DNA of 64,000 nt from Mycoplasma sp. (ex Biomphalaria glabrata) (lineage in GTDB: Bacteria > Bacillota_I > Bacilli_A > Mycoplasmatales > GCF-1484045), in assembly GCF_001484045.1 (NCBI RefSeq), contig NZ_CP013128.1, positions 290,283 to 354,282 of the forward strand. Reading direction: 5' to 3'. This document shows, piece after piece, positions 52,436 through 63,733 of the stretch. The translations under genes and the position numbers were made by a program. Each line of letters begins with the position of its first letter. Positions within the stretch are counted from its first letter, which is position 1. The notes under the pieces were generated by a model. That model made no database searches. It had not been told where the DNA came from and saw nothing but the letters and a program-made list of their open reading frames with translations.

Positions 52436-53541
52436 TATTTTTTAAAGTGAAAGTAACAAATGTCACCATCTTTTACTCTGTATTCCTTTCCCTCTATTTT
52501 TATTAATCCTTTTTCCTTAAGAAGTTTGGGATCATTATTTTCTATCAAATCTTTAGCGTTAAAAATTTCTCCCTTAATAAAACCTTTTTCAATGTCGGTA
52601 TGAATTCTTCCTGCGCATTCCTTAGCAGTCATTCCTCTCGTGAATGTTCAAGCATGAACCTCTTGTTGTCCACATGTGTAGAAAGTTTGTAAATCGAGTA
52701 ATTCAAATGCTTTTGCGGTTATTTTTGGAAAAGCACTTTCTTTCATTCCATATTCTTCCATAAACATCGCTTTATCTTCTTCCGATTCAATCGCAAGCAA
52801 TTCGTGTTCAAATTTTAAGACGGCAGGAACATAACTAAAATTATTCGCCTTTAAATAGTTTGTTAATTCAACATATTCTTTCATGGATTCTAAATTAGTT
52901 CAATTGTCTTCATGAACATTTATTACAAAAAATTTCGGTTTATTAGTTAATAAACTTAATGATTTAATGTGCATTTCCTCCTCTTCTGAAAACTGGTTCC
53001 CTCAAATTAATTTTTCTTCTTCTAAAATTTTTCTCGCTTTTACAAATGCCTCGTATTTAGAAATCACTTCTTTATCAGCAGCATTTTTAGCTTTTCTTTC
53101 AATTTTTTGAATAGCATTATTAACAGTTTCCATATCAGATAAAATCAATTCAAATGAAATAATTTTCAAATCATCTAAAGGATTGATTCTTCCTTCAACG
53201 TGTAGAATATCTTTATTTTCAAAACATCTAACAACTTCACAAATCGCATCAACTTCGCGAATATTAGATAAAAATTTGTTTCCTAATCCTTTTCCTTCGC
53301 TAGCTCCTTTAACAAGTCCAGCAATATCTACAAATTTAATTCAATTAAAAATAACCTTCTTAGGTTTATAGATAGATTCTAAAAAAGCAATGCGGTCATC
53401 TTTAATTTCAATCACACCCACATTTGGTTCAATAGTTGCAAAAGGATAATTAGCTATTTCAACAGCTGATTTTGTTATTGCACTAAATAAGGTACTTTTA
53501 CCTACATTCGGTAATCCGACAATTCCAATATTAATTCCCAT
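52435..53541 (-). CDS. ychF: Redox/translation-associated GTPase/ATPase YchF (Obg family)
   Basis: YchF is a universal Obg-like P-loop ATPase that associates with ribosomes. The 368-residue protein begins [20 protein letters not shown] and [20 protein letters not shown] (switch), with a coiled-coil arm ([17 protein letters not shown]) and a C-terminal TGS domain ([18 protein letters not shown], ending in [13 protein letters not shown]). TGA is Trp after VIFN and after EVHA. It begins 11 bases inside parB and is coupled to ispF by TAATG. Confidence 0.96.
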
Positions 53542-54412
53542 AAAATTCTTCTAATAAGTTTAACTTTTTTAATAATTTATTCAAATTATCTTTATTGCGA
53601 AAATTTATTATTAATTGCTTATCAGTAATTTTAGTTTTAAATGATATTTTTTTAGAAATTGAACTTGATAAGAAATCATAATCATGATTAAGTTCTTGTT
53701 TTGGACTATTTTTTTTAGATTCTAATAATTTATAGCCTTGTACAATTTGTTCAACTTCGCGAACAGTTTGTTTTTTCTCTTTAGCATTGCGTGCAATTTT
53801 TATAGCTAATTCTTCATCAGAAATTGCCATAATTGGTTTGACATGACCCATCGTTAAATCACCCATTTCTACCATATTTTGAATTTCTAAGTGTAAATTT
53901 AAAATTCTTAAAGTGTTGGCAATGTGAACTCTGTGCTTTCCGACTGTTTTCGCCAATTCTTCTTGTGTTAAAATTAATTTTTCCATCATAGATTTATAGG
54001 CCTTAGCTTCTTCAATAATATTTAAATCTTGTCGTTGAATATTTTCAATTAAGGATATTTCCATCATTTTTTTGTCATCTATATCCAAAACAATAGCTGG
54101 AACTTCTTTTAAACCTACTTTTTTTGCAGCGCGAAATCTTCTTTCCCCTGCCACAATATAGTAAATGTCATTTAGTGTTTTTCTTAAAAGAATTGGTGTA
54201 AATATTCCATGTTCTCTTATGCTATTTGCCAATTCATCAATTTTTTCTTCATCAAAAAACTTTCTTGGTTGATAAGGATTTCGTTCTATTTTTTCAATAC
54301 TCATTAATAATTTTTCATGTTTATTCACACGTTGAATTGTTTCAATAGTTTCTTCGATGTTTTGACCAAATAATTTATCTAGTCCTTTACCTAATTTAGT
54401 TGCTGTTGCCAT
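53531..54412 (-). CDS. parB: Chromosome partitioning protein ParB
   Basis: ParB binds parS sites and spreads to segregate the chromosome. The 293-residue protein has [17 protein letters not shown], the CTP-binding motif [11 protein letters not shown] and NIQRQDLN, then a helix-turn-helix domain ([21 protein letters not shown]). The start overlaps the end of parA by 17 bases. I saw no sequence close to the canonical parS palindrome in the window. parAB often lie near oriC, but dnaA is not here. Confidence 0.94.
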   Translation of the reverse strand: MATATKLGKGLDKLFGQNIEETIETIQRVNKHEKLLMSIEKIERNPYQPRKFFDEEKIDELANSIREHGIFTPILLRKTLNDIYYIVAGERRFRAAKKVGLKEVPAIVLDIDDKKMMEISLIENIQRQDLNIIEEAKAYKSMMEKLILTQEELAKTVGKHRVHIANTLRILNLHLEIQNMVEMGDLTMGHVKPIMAISDEELAIKIARNAKEKKQTVREVEQIVQGYKLLESKKNSPKQELNHDYDFLSSSISKKISFKTKITDKQLIINFRNKDNLNKLLKKLNLLEEFYGN

Positions 54413-55172
54413 TATTACTAATCACCTCTTCTGTAAATAAATCATACGCAATTGATGTTTTATTATTTATATCATGTTCAAAAATAGTTTTCCCGCCTGA
54501 TTGTGCTTCACTGATGCGAATACTTCGCGGAATTTTCGTTTTATACACTTTTCCTTTAAAATATTTTTCAATTTCATTTATTATCTCATTAGAAAGGTTA
54601 GATCTTTGATCAAACATTGTAATTAATATTCCTTCAATTTTGATATTCTCATTTTCTAATCTTTTCACAATATTAATTGTTGAAAGTAATTGTGTTAAAC
54701 CCTCCAATGCATAAAATTCTGGTTGCACAGGAATAATGACTGAATCACAAGCAGCTAACGCACTACGATTCAATATACCTAAACTTGGCGGACAATCTAT
54801 AATAACGTAATCGTATTGATCTTTAACTTGATCAATTTTTTCTTTTAAAATTAGGCGATTTAATTGATTTTTTTCAGCCAAATAAATATCTACACCAGCT
54901 AAATTAATTGTTGAAGGAATTAATGATAAATTTTGACGTAAAAACGGCAACATAACAGATTTCATATCTAAGTCATCGACTATTAAATTAAAGGCACAAT
55001 TTTTAATTTCCTCTTTATTAACTCCTAAACCTGTCGTTGCATTCGCTTGAGGATCTAAATCGATTAATAAAACTGAATGACCTTTTTTGCTTAAACTATG
55101 AGCCAGATTAATCGAAGTTGTGGTTTTTCCGACACCGCCCTTTTGATTAGTTATCGCAATTACTTTTCCCAT
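54396..55172 (-). CDS. parA: Chromosome partitioning ATPase ParA (Soj)
   Basis: ParA is a deviant-Walker ATPase that moves ParB-bound DNA. The 258-residue protein begins GKVIAITNQKGGVGKTTTSI (deviant Walker A), with LLIDLDPQANATTGLG and VIIDCPPSLGILNRSALAA. AAAGGGG stands before ATG at 55172. It is the first gene of parA-parB-ychF-ispF, and a terminator separates it from rubrerythrin upstream. Confidence 0.96.
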   Translation of the reverse strand: MGKVIAITNQKGGVGKTTTSINLAHSLSKKGHSVLLIDLDPQANATTGLGVNKEEIKNCAFNLIVDDLDMKSVMLPFLRQNLSLIPSTINLAGVDIYLAEKNQLNRLILKEKIDQVKDQYDYVIIDCPPSLGILNRSALAACDSVIIPVQPEFYALEGLTQLLSTINIVKRLENENIKIEGILITMFDQRSNLSNEIINEIEKYFKGKVYKTKIPRSIRISEAQSGGKTIFEHDINNKTSIAYDLFTEEVISNNGNSN

Positions 55173-55210
55173 ATGTTCCCCTTTTTATTCTTCATATATA
55201 ATTATAAATA

Positions 55211-55241
55211 AATAAAAAAAATACCTCTTTATTGAGGTATT
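55211..55241 (-). terminator. Rho-independent terminator after rubrerythrin
   Basis: On the minus strand AATACCTC and GAGGTATT pair perfectly around a six-base loop, followed by a run of eight T. It separates the rubrerythrin transcript from parA. Confidence 0.88.
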
Positions 55242-55261
55242 AATTTATAAATTTTTTATTG

Positions 55262-55810
55262 CTATCGAAAAAACCTTTTATATATTCCTTCAAAAGCTGC
55301 TCCGTGTCTCTGCTCATCTTTTGAAATATCGTGAACACTATCGTGTAAAGCATCTAAATTATTTTGTTTAGCGTATGTAGCAATCTCTAAACGTATATAG
55401 CCAGCCCCTCTTTCCCCGTTTATAAAATTTTTTAAATTCGTTTTTGTCGAAGAACTAACTTTTTCGCCTAAAATTTCAGCAAATCTTGCTGCGTGACCAG
55501 CTTCTTCTGAGGCAATGTGATCCATTAATAAACCTATTTCTGGATATCCTTCTCTAAAAGCTTGTCTAGCTGCTGCTTTATATAGTCCAACTTCAGCTGT
55601 TTCAGCTAGAAAACAACCTCGTAGTTTTTCTAATATGTCTCCGCTAATTTTAGTTATATCGATTTCTGGAATTTGATGACTACATGCTCAGTCTGACTCC
55701 TCAATTTCAACAAATTTTGATCAATCTACATTACAAACTGGACATTTATCGATTTTATGATCTGTAATATAACCACAAACCGTACATTTTCATTTTTTAT
55801 CAGTATTCAT
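55262..55810 (-). CDS. Reverse rubrerythrin (rubredoxin domain N-terminal)
   Basis: Rubrerythrins reduce peroxide (and oxygen) at a di-iron site with electrons from a rubredoxin centre, protecting anaerobes. The 182-residue protein carries rubredoxin-type cysteines at the N-terminus (CTVCGY at residues 9-14 and CPVCN from residue 23). The ferritin-like di-iron domain follows: LAETAEVGLYKAAAR, MDHIASEEAGHAARFAEIL, FINGERGAGYIRLE and SKDEQRHGAAF. Classical rubrerythrin has the opposite order; this order is the 'reverse' type known from Clostridium. GGGAAA precedes ATG. It is a single-gene unit with its own terminator and a striking inverted repeat upstream. Confidence 0.92.
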
Positions 55811-55852
55811 AAATAATTTCCCTTTTTTAATTTGCAAAAATGCAATATTTTC

Positions 55853-55884
55853 AATACTAGTTAACATAAAGCACAACTAGTATT
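55853..55884. promoter_or_regulatory. 10+10 bp inverted repeat adjoining a TATAAT box upstream of rubrerythrin
   Basis: AATACTAGTT and AACTAGTATT are perfect inverted copies with 12 bases between. On the minus strand a TATAAT (55881-55886) overlaps the first arm. The repeat thus covers the probable -10 box and start region, as an operator would. It is not followed by a T run, so it is unlikely to be a terminator of guaB. Confidence 0.6.
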
Positions 55885-55918
55885 ATAAGTTAATTTTAAC
55901 ATCAAAATTATTTTAAAA

Positions 55919-57385
55919 TTAATCTTGGTTTTGATAATTTGGTGCTTCCTTTGTAATTTGAATTCCGTGTGGATGACTTTCTTTTAAACCGGCATTAGTA
56001 ATTTGCACGAAAATGGCACGTTTTTGCAATTCAACAATATCAGAAGCACCTATATAACCTAATCCCGATCTAATTCCTCCAGTTAATTGAAAAACAACAT
56101 CCTCAAGTTTTCCTTTGAATGGAATTCTTCCCTCAATTCCTTCGGGTACTAATTTTTGGTTTTTTTCTTGAAAGTATCTATCTTTTGAACCACGTTCCAT
56201 CGCTGCCAAACTCCCCATACCAGCGTATATTTTAAATTTTCTTCCATCTAAAATAATTTCCTCACCTGGTGATTCATGACATCCAGCAAAAATGCTTCCG
56301 AGCATAACGCATGATGCTCCAATAGCTAAAGCTTTTACAATATCTCCGCTATATTTAATCCCACCATCAGCAATTATTGGTATATTCCTTTCTTTACAAT
56401 ATTTAGCAACATTTTTAATAGCAGTAATTTGAGGGACCCCTACACCAGTAACAACTCTAGTTGTACATATACTTCCTGGTCCAATCCCCACCTTAACAGC
56501 ATTAGCACCAGCTTCAACAAGTTCCTGTGCAGCTTCAGGAGTAACAATATTACCAGCGATGATATTTAATTTTGGAAATAATTTTCTTAATTTTTTAACA
56601 GTTTCAATAACATTAATGGAATGACCATGCGCTGAATCTACAACGATAACATCAACCCCAGCAACAACTAAAGATTCAGCTCTCAAAATTGCTTCTTCAT
56701 TTGCACCTATTGCGGCTCCGACGCGCAATCTCCCTTTGTCATCTTTACAAGCATTTGGATATTGAATTGCTTTATCAATATCTTTTGAAGTAATTAAACC
56801 CTTAAGAATTCCATTCTCATCAATTAATGGTAATTTTTCAATTTTATATTTTTGAAGAATTTTTTTTGCATCTTCCAATTTTATTGATGTTTTGGCTGTT
56901 ATTAATTTATCCAATGGTGTCATATACTTTTCGACAGGTTCAGAAAAATCCTCTACATACTTAATATCGCGATTAGTAATTATTCCTAATAGATACATTG
57001 AGTCACGAGAAACTATTGGCAAACCACTAATTTTGTAGTAACCCATAATTTCATCCGCTTCTTTTAAAGTTGTTCCTTTTTGTATGTATATAGGATTAGT
57101 AATCATACCACTTTCTGATCTCTTAACACGATCAACTTCCTTAACTTGTTCCTCTATTGAGTAGTTTTTATGAATAATTCCTATTCCGCCACATCTAGCC
57201 AAAGCTATGGCTAATGTTGAATTTGTAACTGTATCCATAGCTGAAGAAATAATAGGGATATTTAATAAAATATCACTTGTTAATTTTGTTTGTAACGATG
57301 TTGAAGATGGCATTATTGTTGATCCTTGCGGTACTAATAAAACATCGTCAAAAGTTAATCCTAATTCTATTTTTTTATTTTCCAT
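55919..57385 (-). CDS. guaB: IMP dehydrogenase
   Basis: GuaB oxidises IMP to XMP with NAD+, the committed step to GMP. The 488-residue protein has [23 protein letters not shown], a pair of CBS domains (about residues 95-205: [31 protein letters not shown]), [11 protein letters not shown], the active-site loop [13 protein letters not shown], and [20 protein letters not shown]. It contains no TGA codon. It follows guaA by eight bases, so GMP synthesis is one unit. Confidence 0.98.
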   Translation of the reverse strand: MENKKIELGLTFDDVLLVPQGSTIMPSSTSLQTKLTSDILLNIPIISSAMDTVTNSTLAIALARCGGIGIIHKNYSIEEQVKEVDRVKRSESGMITNPIYIQKGTTLKEADEIMGYYKISGLPIVSRDSMYLLGIITNRDIKYVEDFSEPVEKYMTPLDKLITAKTSIKLEDAKKILQKYKIEKLPLIDENGILKGLITSKDIDKAIQYPNACKDDKGRLRVGAAIGANEEAILRAESLVVAGVDVIVVDSAHGHSINVIETVKKLRKLFPKLNIIAGNIVTPEAAQELVEAGANAVKVGIGPGSICTTRVVTGVGVPQITAIKNVAKYCKERNIPIIADGGIKYSGDIVKALAIGASCVMLGSIFAGCHESPGEEIILDGRKFKIYAGMGSLAAMERGSKDRYFQEKNQKLVPEGIEGRIPFKGKLEDVVFQLTGGIRSGLGYIGASDIVELQKRAIFVQITNAGLKESHPHGIQITKEAPNYQNQD

Positions 57386-57393
57386 ATGTTATC

Positions 57394-58929
57394 CTATTCT
57401 CACTCTATTGTTCCTGGTGGTTTAGAGGTTATATCATAAACTACTCTATTTATTCCTTTAACCTCGTTAACTATTCTTGTTGATACTTTTGTTAAAAAAT
57501 CAAATGGAAAATTAGTTATAGTTCCAGTCATAAAATCTACGGTGTTAATAGATCTGATAGCAATCACATTATCATACGTTCTATAGTCACCCATCACTCC
57601 AACAGATTTAATTGGTAAAAATACAGCAAATGCTTGTGATACTTTGTCATATAAATCGTGCTTCTGAAGTTCTTCAATAAAAATATGATCAGCTTTTTTC
57701 ACTTTATTTAAAGCGTCTTCTGTGACTTCTCCTAAAATTCTTACCGTGAAGCCTGGTCCTGGAAAAGGATGGCGATTAACATATTTTTTTGGCAGACCAA
57801 GTGCTACGCCTAGTTCTCTCACTTCGTCTTTGAATAAGTCATTGACTGGCTCAATAATTTTTAGATGCATTTTTTCTGGAAGTCCTCCAACGTTGTGGTG
57901 AGATTTAATTGTTTTCGAAGTTTTCCCATGTCCTGAAGATTCAATTACATCGGAATAAATCGTTCCTTGAGCTAAATATTTTCCATTCAAAGTAATAGCT
58001 TCTTTTTCAAATACCTCTATAAATTTAGCCCCTATCGTTTTTCTTTTATCTTCTGGATCTATTTTTCCGGATAATGCTGATAAAAACAGTTGTTTTGCGT
58101 CAATTATGTCGATATTAATTTTTTCACAAGTTTTTAAATAATTAATTACCTCTAAGCATTCTTCATCCCTCAATAAACCATGGTTCACAAAAAAACATTT
58201 TAATTGTTTCCCGATTGCTCTTTGAAGTAATAGAGCAACAACTGATGAATCAACTCCGCCACTAAGAGCTAAAATTACTACATTATTTTTGACAGTTTCT
58301 CTTATTTTATTAATTTTATTTTCAATAAAATTATTGTTCATTCAGTTTTTTTCAGCCTCGCATATTTTAAAAATAAAGTTACTGATCATTACACTTCCAA
58401 ATTCTGTGTGTGTTACTTCTGGATGAAATTGAACTCCGTAAATTTTTTTATTTTTATGTTTAATACTTGCAATAGAATTATGTGATTCTCCCGTTATTTC
58501 AAAATTTGAAGGCATCTTGGTTACGTGATCACTATGAGACATTCATACTTTCGATATTTTTGGTACATCTTCAAATAATTCATTATTAATTTTTATTTTT
58601 AATTCATTAGCTCCAAATTCACTCTTATCAGAACCAGTAACTTTTCCGCCAAACATGTCAGTGATCAATTGCATTCCGTAACAAATACCCAATATAGGAA
58701 TATTTAAATCAAAAATTTTTTTATCAATTTTAAGACCATTTGAATCATAGACACTCTCTGGACCACCAGATAATATTATTCCTGTTGGTGTATTTGTTAA
58801 TAATTCTTCCGCAGTAATCTTACAAGACACTATTAAACACGCAACGTGATTTCTTCTAATGTTTTTAGCAATTAATTGTGTGTATTGACTTCCAAAATCT
58901 AGGATTATAATTTTTTTCTGATGATTCAT
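57394..58929 (-). CDS. guaA: GMP synthase (glutamine-hydrolysing)
   Basis: GuaA aminates XMP to GMP. The 511-residue protein has the glutaminase domain with [15 protein letters not shown] (nucleophile Cys) and [11 protein letters not shown], the ATP pyrophosphatase loop [13 protein letters not shown], and [12 protein letters not shown]. Two internal TGA and a third near the end (GTIE-Trp-Glu, the family's normal terminus) are Trp; the true stop is TAG at 57394. No ribosome-binding sequence precedes ATG. TTGATA and TATAAA boxes lie directly upstream, so it may be leaderless. Confidence 0.97.
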
Positions 58930-58966
58930 ATTTTATATTAATTATATTATTTATATCAAAATAATA

Positions 58967-60832
58967 TTAATGTTGTTTCAAATTTAAATTACTAATTATA
59001 GCGATCACATCTGATGGGGTAATCCCATCTATTCTTGAAACTTCACCTATTGTTTTCGGATTAATACGAGTTAATTTTTCCCTAGCTTCTAAAGAAAGGT
59101 TGTGAATTTTTGAATAATCAAAATTTTTCGGAATTTTTTTATTTTCCATTTTTTTTGCGTTCTCAATTAATTTTGTTTGTTTTTTCAAATACCCGTAGTA
59201 CTTAATTTCAGTTTCGATAGTAATCTTATCTTCAAAATCTAATTTCGGTAATTCGATCGGAAATAAACTAAGTAAATTCCTTAATTCAACTTCAGGTCTC
59301 TTAAGTAATTCCTTAGCTGATATCCCTGTTTTCATGCTTTTTATACCAAAAATTTTCAATTTTTCAAGATTTTGCTCACTATTATGAATTTTATATGCAT
59401 TTAACTTTTCTAACGATTGTTTTAATTTTTCTTTTCGCGCTAAGTATTGTTGATATTTTTCATTAGTTACGACGCCAATCTTATAACCAAGTTCAGTTAA
59501 ACGAAGATCTGCGTTATCATTTCTCAAATATAGTCTGTGTTCGGCTCTTGATGTAAGCAATCGATAAGGTTCTTTTGTTCCCTTTAAAACTAAATCGTCT
59601 AGCATTACACCTATATAAGAATTTTCTCTACTCGGAATAAAAGGTTCTTTACCGTCTAAAAATAAGGCAGCATTTATTCCGGCAATAATACCTTGCCCGG
59701 CAGCTTCTTCGTATCCACTAGTTCCATTTATTTGACCCGCGCTAAATAAATTTTTAATTTTTTTTAAATGAAGAGATTTATCGAATTCAAAAGGATGTAT
59801 AGAATCATATTCAATAGCGTATGCATATTTTAATATTTTGCTATTTTCTAAACCTTTTATCTTTTTAACCATTTCCTCTTGTAAATTTATAGGTAAACTT
59901 GTTGAAAATCCTTGCAAATAATATGAATTACCAAATTCCGTTTCTGGTTCAATAAATAATTGGTGGCGTTCTTTATCTGAAAATTTTACGACTTTATCTT
60001 CAATACTTGGGCAATATCTTGGACCTGTGGAAAATAATTTTTTATTATACATCGGACTTTGATCTAAATTTTTCAAAATTAATTCATGAATTTCTGAATT
60101 AGTATATGTTAGTCAACAACTTTTTTGTTCTGAAAACGGTTTAACAAAATTATTATAAAAAGAGAAATGAATTTTTTCATTTGTTCCTTTCTCTTCTTTC
60201 ATAACAGAAAAATCTATAGAGAATTTATCGATTCTTGGAGGGGTTCCTGTTTTCAATCTTTGGAGAGTGACACCGTGTTTTTTTAACTGTTCACTAATCC
60301 CATTAGAAGTTATATCATTGTCTGGACCGGTTTTTTTAAAATCAAACCCTGAAAAAGTTAATGAATCCATATAAGTTCCTGTTGTTAAAACAACAGCATT
60401 AGCAAAAATTTTTTTATTGTCTACTTCAATGCCTTTACAAATATTTTTTTCAATTATTAATTTTTCTACGACACCTTCAATAATTTCTAGTTTTGAACTT
60501 TTTTCAAGAATTTTAACAGCTTCGAGTGAGTATTTTTCTTTATCAATTTGCGCTCTTAAGGCTTGCACACCAGGACCACGACTTAAATTCAAAATTTTCA
60601 TTTGTAATGCACATTTGTCAGCTAGAACCGACATTGCTCCATTTAAGGCATCTATTTCTCGAACTACAATACCTTTTGCAGGTCCACCAATGGAAGGATT
60701 ACATGGCGTGTTAGCAATCTTATTTTTATTAACCGTTATAAGAAGAGTTTTTTTATTCATTCTAGAAGAAGCAAGTGCTGCTTCCACTCCGGCATGTCCG
60801 CCACCAACAACTATAACATCAAAATCTTTCAT
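58967..60832 (-). CDS. mnmG: tRNA uridine-5-carboxymethylaminomethyl(34) synthesis enzyme MnmG
   Basis: MnmG, with MnmE, modifies the wobble uridine of several tRNAs. The 621-residue protein begins DVIVVGGGHAGVEAALASSR (FAD-binding) and has CNPSIGGPAKGIVVREIDAL, ALRAQIDKEKY, TGTYMDSLTF, LKTGTPPRI, GPRYCPSIEDKV, and the C-terminal tRNA-binding region with IDGITPSDVIAI. TGA is Trp after EQKSC. The start shares TAATG with the metG stop. Wobble modification matters for decoding the AT-rich codons and UGA as Trp. Confidence 0.97.
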
Positions 60833-62346
60833 TACTTTTCAAATCTCCTAAAAATTGGATTTGGTTTCTTTACTTCTTTTTCATCTAAACTATTTCAATT
60901 TATTAAATTAGATAGTGATTCGTTTTTTCAACCTATATATTTATTATATTCTAGATAACCATCAGTTAAAATAGCGCTTAAAAAGTGGAAAATCCAATTT
61001 ATCGAAACAACAAGAGTTGTTAATATTCAATTTAATTTTTCTAAATCACTTCTTGTAAATAATTCTCATGGCTTTTCGTTTTCAATCAATTTATTTAAAA
61101 ACTCACAAATTTCTTGAACTATATTGATAGCTTTATTCGAATTAAAGTTTTTAAATTCATTAAATGCTTCATTAATTTTAAATTCTATATCATCATTTAG
61201 TTTTTCTTTGTTTTTAAATTTAGGAACCATTCCAGAATTATATTTTTGAATCATATTAAAAGTTCTAGATACTAAGTTGCCTACATTATTAGCTAAATCA
61301 CTATTTATTACAAAAATAAAATTTTCAATATCAAAAGAAAAATCATTACCTATTTTATTAGATTTCATTAAAAAATACCTTAGTGAATCTGCACCATATT
61401 TATCAATTAATTCTAGTGGATTAACGACATTCCCTAGTGATTTTGACATTTTTTCATTATTCACAGTTATTCATCCGTGTGCAATTATTTTTGATGGTAA
61501 TTTTAACTCCAAACTGTGAAGTAAAATTGGTCAGTAAATACAATGAAATCTTGTGATTTCTTTTCCGATAATGTGAATTCTTTCAACATCATCGTTATCT
61601 CAATATTTCTTATATAAAGCATCATCATTTGTTAAAAAACCTAGTGCTGAAATGTAATTAAATAATGCATCTATTCAAACATACAATACATGATTACTTT
61701 CAACATTAATTCCTCATGTATAATTGTTTCTCGTTATAGATAAATTGGTGAATTGCCCTCCTAAAAAATTATTTAATAATTCGCTTTTTCGATTTTCTGG
61801 GAGAATAATAATTTCATTATTTTTAATCACATTTGTAATTCAATCCTCAAATGAACTCATTTTAAAGAAAAAAGATTCTAATTCTAAAAGTTGAGTTTCT
61901 TTCCCGCAAATAGGACAAAATTTTTCATTAATTAATTCTTTTTTTTGATAATAAGTTTCGCAAGGAATGCAGTAATTACCGCGATAAAAATCTTTATATA
62001 TTAGTTCTTTATTTTTTAGTAATTCATAAACTTTAACCACAATATCCTTATGACGCTGAGAAGTTGTTCTAATAAATTGGTCGTAATTAATGTTTAATTT
62101 TTTTCATAAAATTTTAAAATTTTCGACATTTTTATCGACTAATTGTTGTGGCGTTAAATTTAGTAGTTGAGCTTGTTTTTCAATTTTTTGACCATGCTCG
62201 TCGCTTCCTGTCAAAAAATAAACGTCGTCCCCTGTATTGATGCGAAATCTTTTATATGAGTCAGCTATAACCGTAGAATAAGCATGACCTATGTGCAAAG
62301 TACTATTTGGATAATATATAGGCGTTGTTATATAAACTTTTTTCAT
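60832..62346 (-). CDS. metG: Methionyl-tRNA synthetase
   Basis: MetG charges initiator and elongator tRNA-Met. The 504-residue protein has [20 protein letters not shown] (class I motif), [13 protein letters not shown], the zinc knuckle cysteines CIPCETYY and CPICG, and [14 protein letters not shown]. It lacks the C-terminal dimerisation (tRNA-binding) domain found in longer forms. Trp is TGA at many points. No ribosome-binding sequence precedes ATG at 62346, but TATAAT ends three bases before it. The stop is fused to the mnmG start as TAATG. Confidence 0.96.
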
Positions 62347-62385
62347 GTAATTATAATATTAATTGATTTTTAAATAAAAATAAAA

Positions 62386-63093
62386 CTACTTATTGTTAAT
62401 AAGAACAACAATTTCGCCTTTTTTTATTCACTCTTTATCAATAAATTCCTTTACCGTTCCTATTAAAACCTCTTCAAATGTTTTAGAAATCTCTCTACAT
62501 ATACATATTTCGATATTTTCACCAAACACTCTATAAATAGCATCCAGAAATTTATCAATCTTATTAATACTTTCAAAAAATATTAATGTTGTTTTTATTT
62601 CTTTAAGATAGCTTAATTTGATTATTTTTTGTGTAATTTTGTTGTTTAAAAACCCACCAAAGTAAAAACTATCCGTTGGAAAACCACTTAAAACTAATGC
62701 TGGTAATATAGAGTTTGGTCCGTTAATAATTTTTATATATATATCTTTCTCTCTTAAAAATCTCACAACTTTAAAACCAGGATCAGAAACTAAAGGATAT
62801 CCTGCGTCACTAACCATAGCAATTGTTTTTCCAGATAAACACTCTTGATATATCTTTTCCGAAATTGTTTGAGAATTTTCATTAAATTTATTTAAAAAAA
62901 TAAATTTTTTTCCTTCAAAATTAATATCATTTTTCTTTAAAAGATCTTTCGTTCTTCTAGTATCTTCGCATATAATTAATGATGCATTTTTTAATATTTT
63001 TAATGATAAAAAAGATGATTCTTCATTATTGCCGATAGGTGTTGCAATTAAATAAATTTGTAATTCATTATTATTTTGATTATATATTTTCAT
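62386..63093 (-). CDS. rsmI: 16S rRNA (cytidine-1402 2'-O)-methyltransferase
   Basis: RsmI methylates the ribose of C1402 in the decoding centre. The 235-residue protein shows IYLIATPIGN, ASLIICEDTRRTKDLL, MVSDAGYPLVSDPGF, NGPNSILPALVLSGFPTDSF and ICREISKTFEEVLIGTV. It is shorter than the roughly 280 residues of E. coli RsmI, lacking the extra C-terminal part. A TGA (Trp) occurs after FIDKE. The start lies inside the last 14 bases of tmk. Confidence 0.95.
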
Positions 63094-63733
63094 TTTTAAT
63101 CATTTTCTTAATTATTTTTTTTGCCTGTTCTAATAATTCACTTTCATTCAATAAAGGATCTAACGAAATAAAATTATTTGGATTATTATATTTTTTTATA
63201 ATTTTTTTATAATTTTCATTAACTTCATGATAAAATTCAAAATCTTTTTCGTCCATGCGATTTTCTTTAACATGAGATTTTCTTTCCATGATTTTATATA
63301 AATCTTGATCACTTTTTGGAATGAGAAAAAAAGTTATATTAGGATAAACTAATTTAGGCTCATTAAATAACTCTAACGCTTTTACATTAATTTCATTAAT
63401 AAAATCCGAAGTAATGTTTTTAGATGATTGATATGCAATAGTAGAAAAATAATAACGATCACAAAAAATAATTTTTTGATTTAAATTAGGTAATATCACA
63501 TCTTTAACATGTTCTATTCTACTGGCTAAAAATAAAAATAGCTCAGTTACTATGCTTAAATTATCAAATTCAAAAATTAATGATCGAATTTTTTCAGCAG
63601 CCGGGCAATTTTTACCTCCCGGTTCTCTTGTTGTGAAAATATTTATATTCTCATTTTCACAAAAATATTTCTTTAAATTGTTGATTAAAGTTGTTTTCCC
63701 GGTTCCATCAATCCCCTCAAAAACTATAAACAT
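63080..63733 (-). CDS. tmk: Thymidylate kinase
   Basis: Tmk phosphorylates dTMP to dTDP. The 217-residue protein begins FIVFEGIDGTGKTTLINNL (P-loop), has the DRY-type motif CDRYYFSTIAYQ and the lid region ERKSHVKENRMD. It starts ten bases inside the end of recR and overlaps rsmI, forming the recR-tmk-rsmI order common in Firmicutes. No TGA codon is present. Confidence 0.96.
   Translation of the reverse strand: MFIVFEGIDGTGKTTLINNLKKYFCENENINIFTTREPGGKNCPAAEKIRSLIFEFDNLSIVTELFLFLASRIEHVKDVILPNLNQKIIFCDRYYFSTIAYQSSKNITSDFINEINVKALELFNEPKLVYPNITFFLIPKSDQDLYKIMERKSHVKENRMDEKDFEFYHEVNENYKKIIKKYNNPNNFISLDPLLNESELLEQAKKIIKKMIKNENI

Noticed and set aside
53531-55172. parS site or replication origin near parAB
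   Set aside because: I found no sequence close to the parS palindrome, no DnaA-box cluster and no dnaA in the surroundings.
55853-55884. The large inverted repeat as a terminator of guaB
   Set aside because: No T run follows it on the minus strand and a TATAAT box overlaps it, so an operator is more likely.
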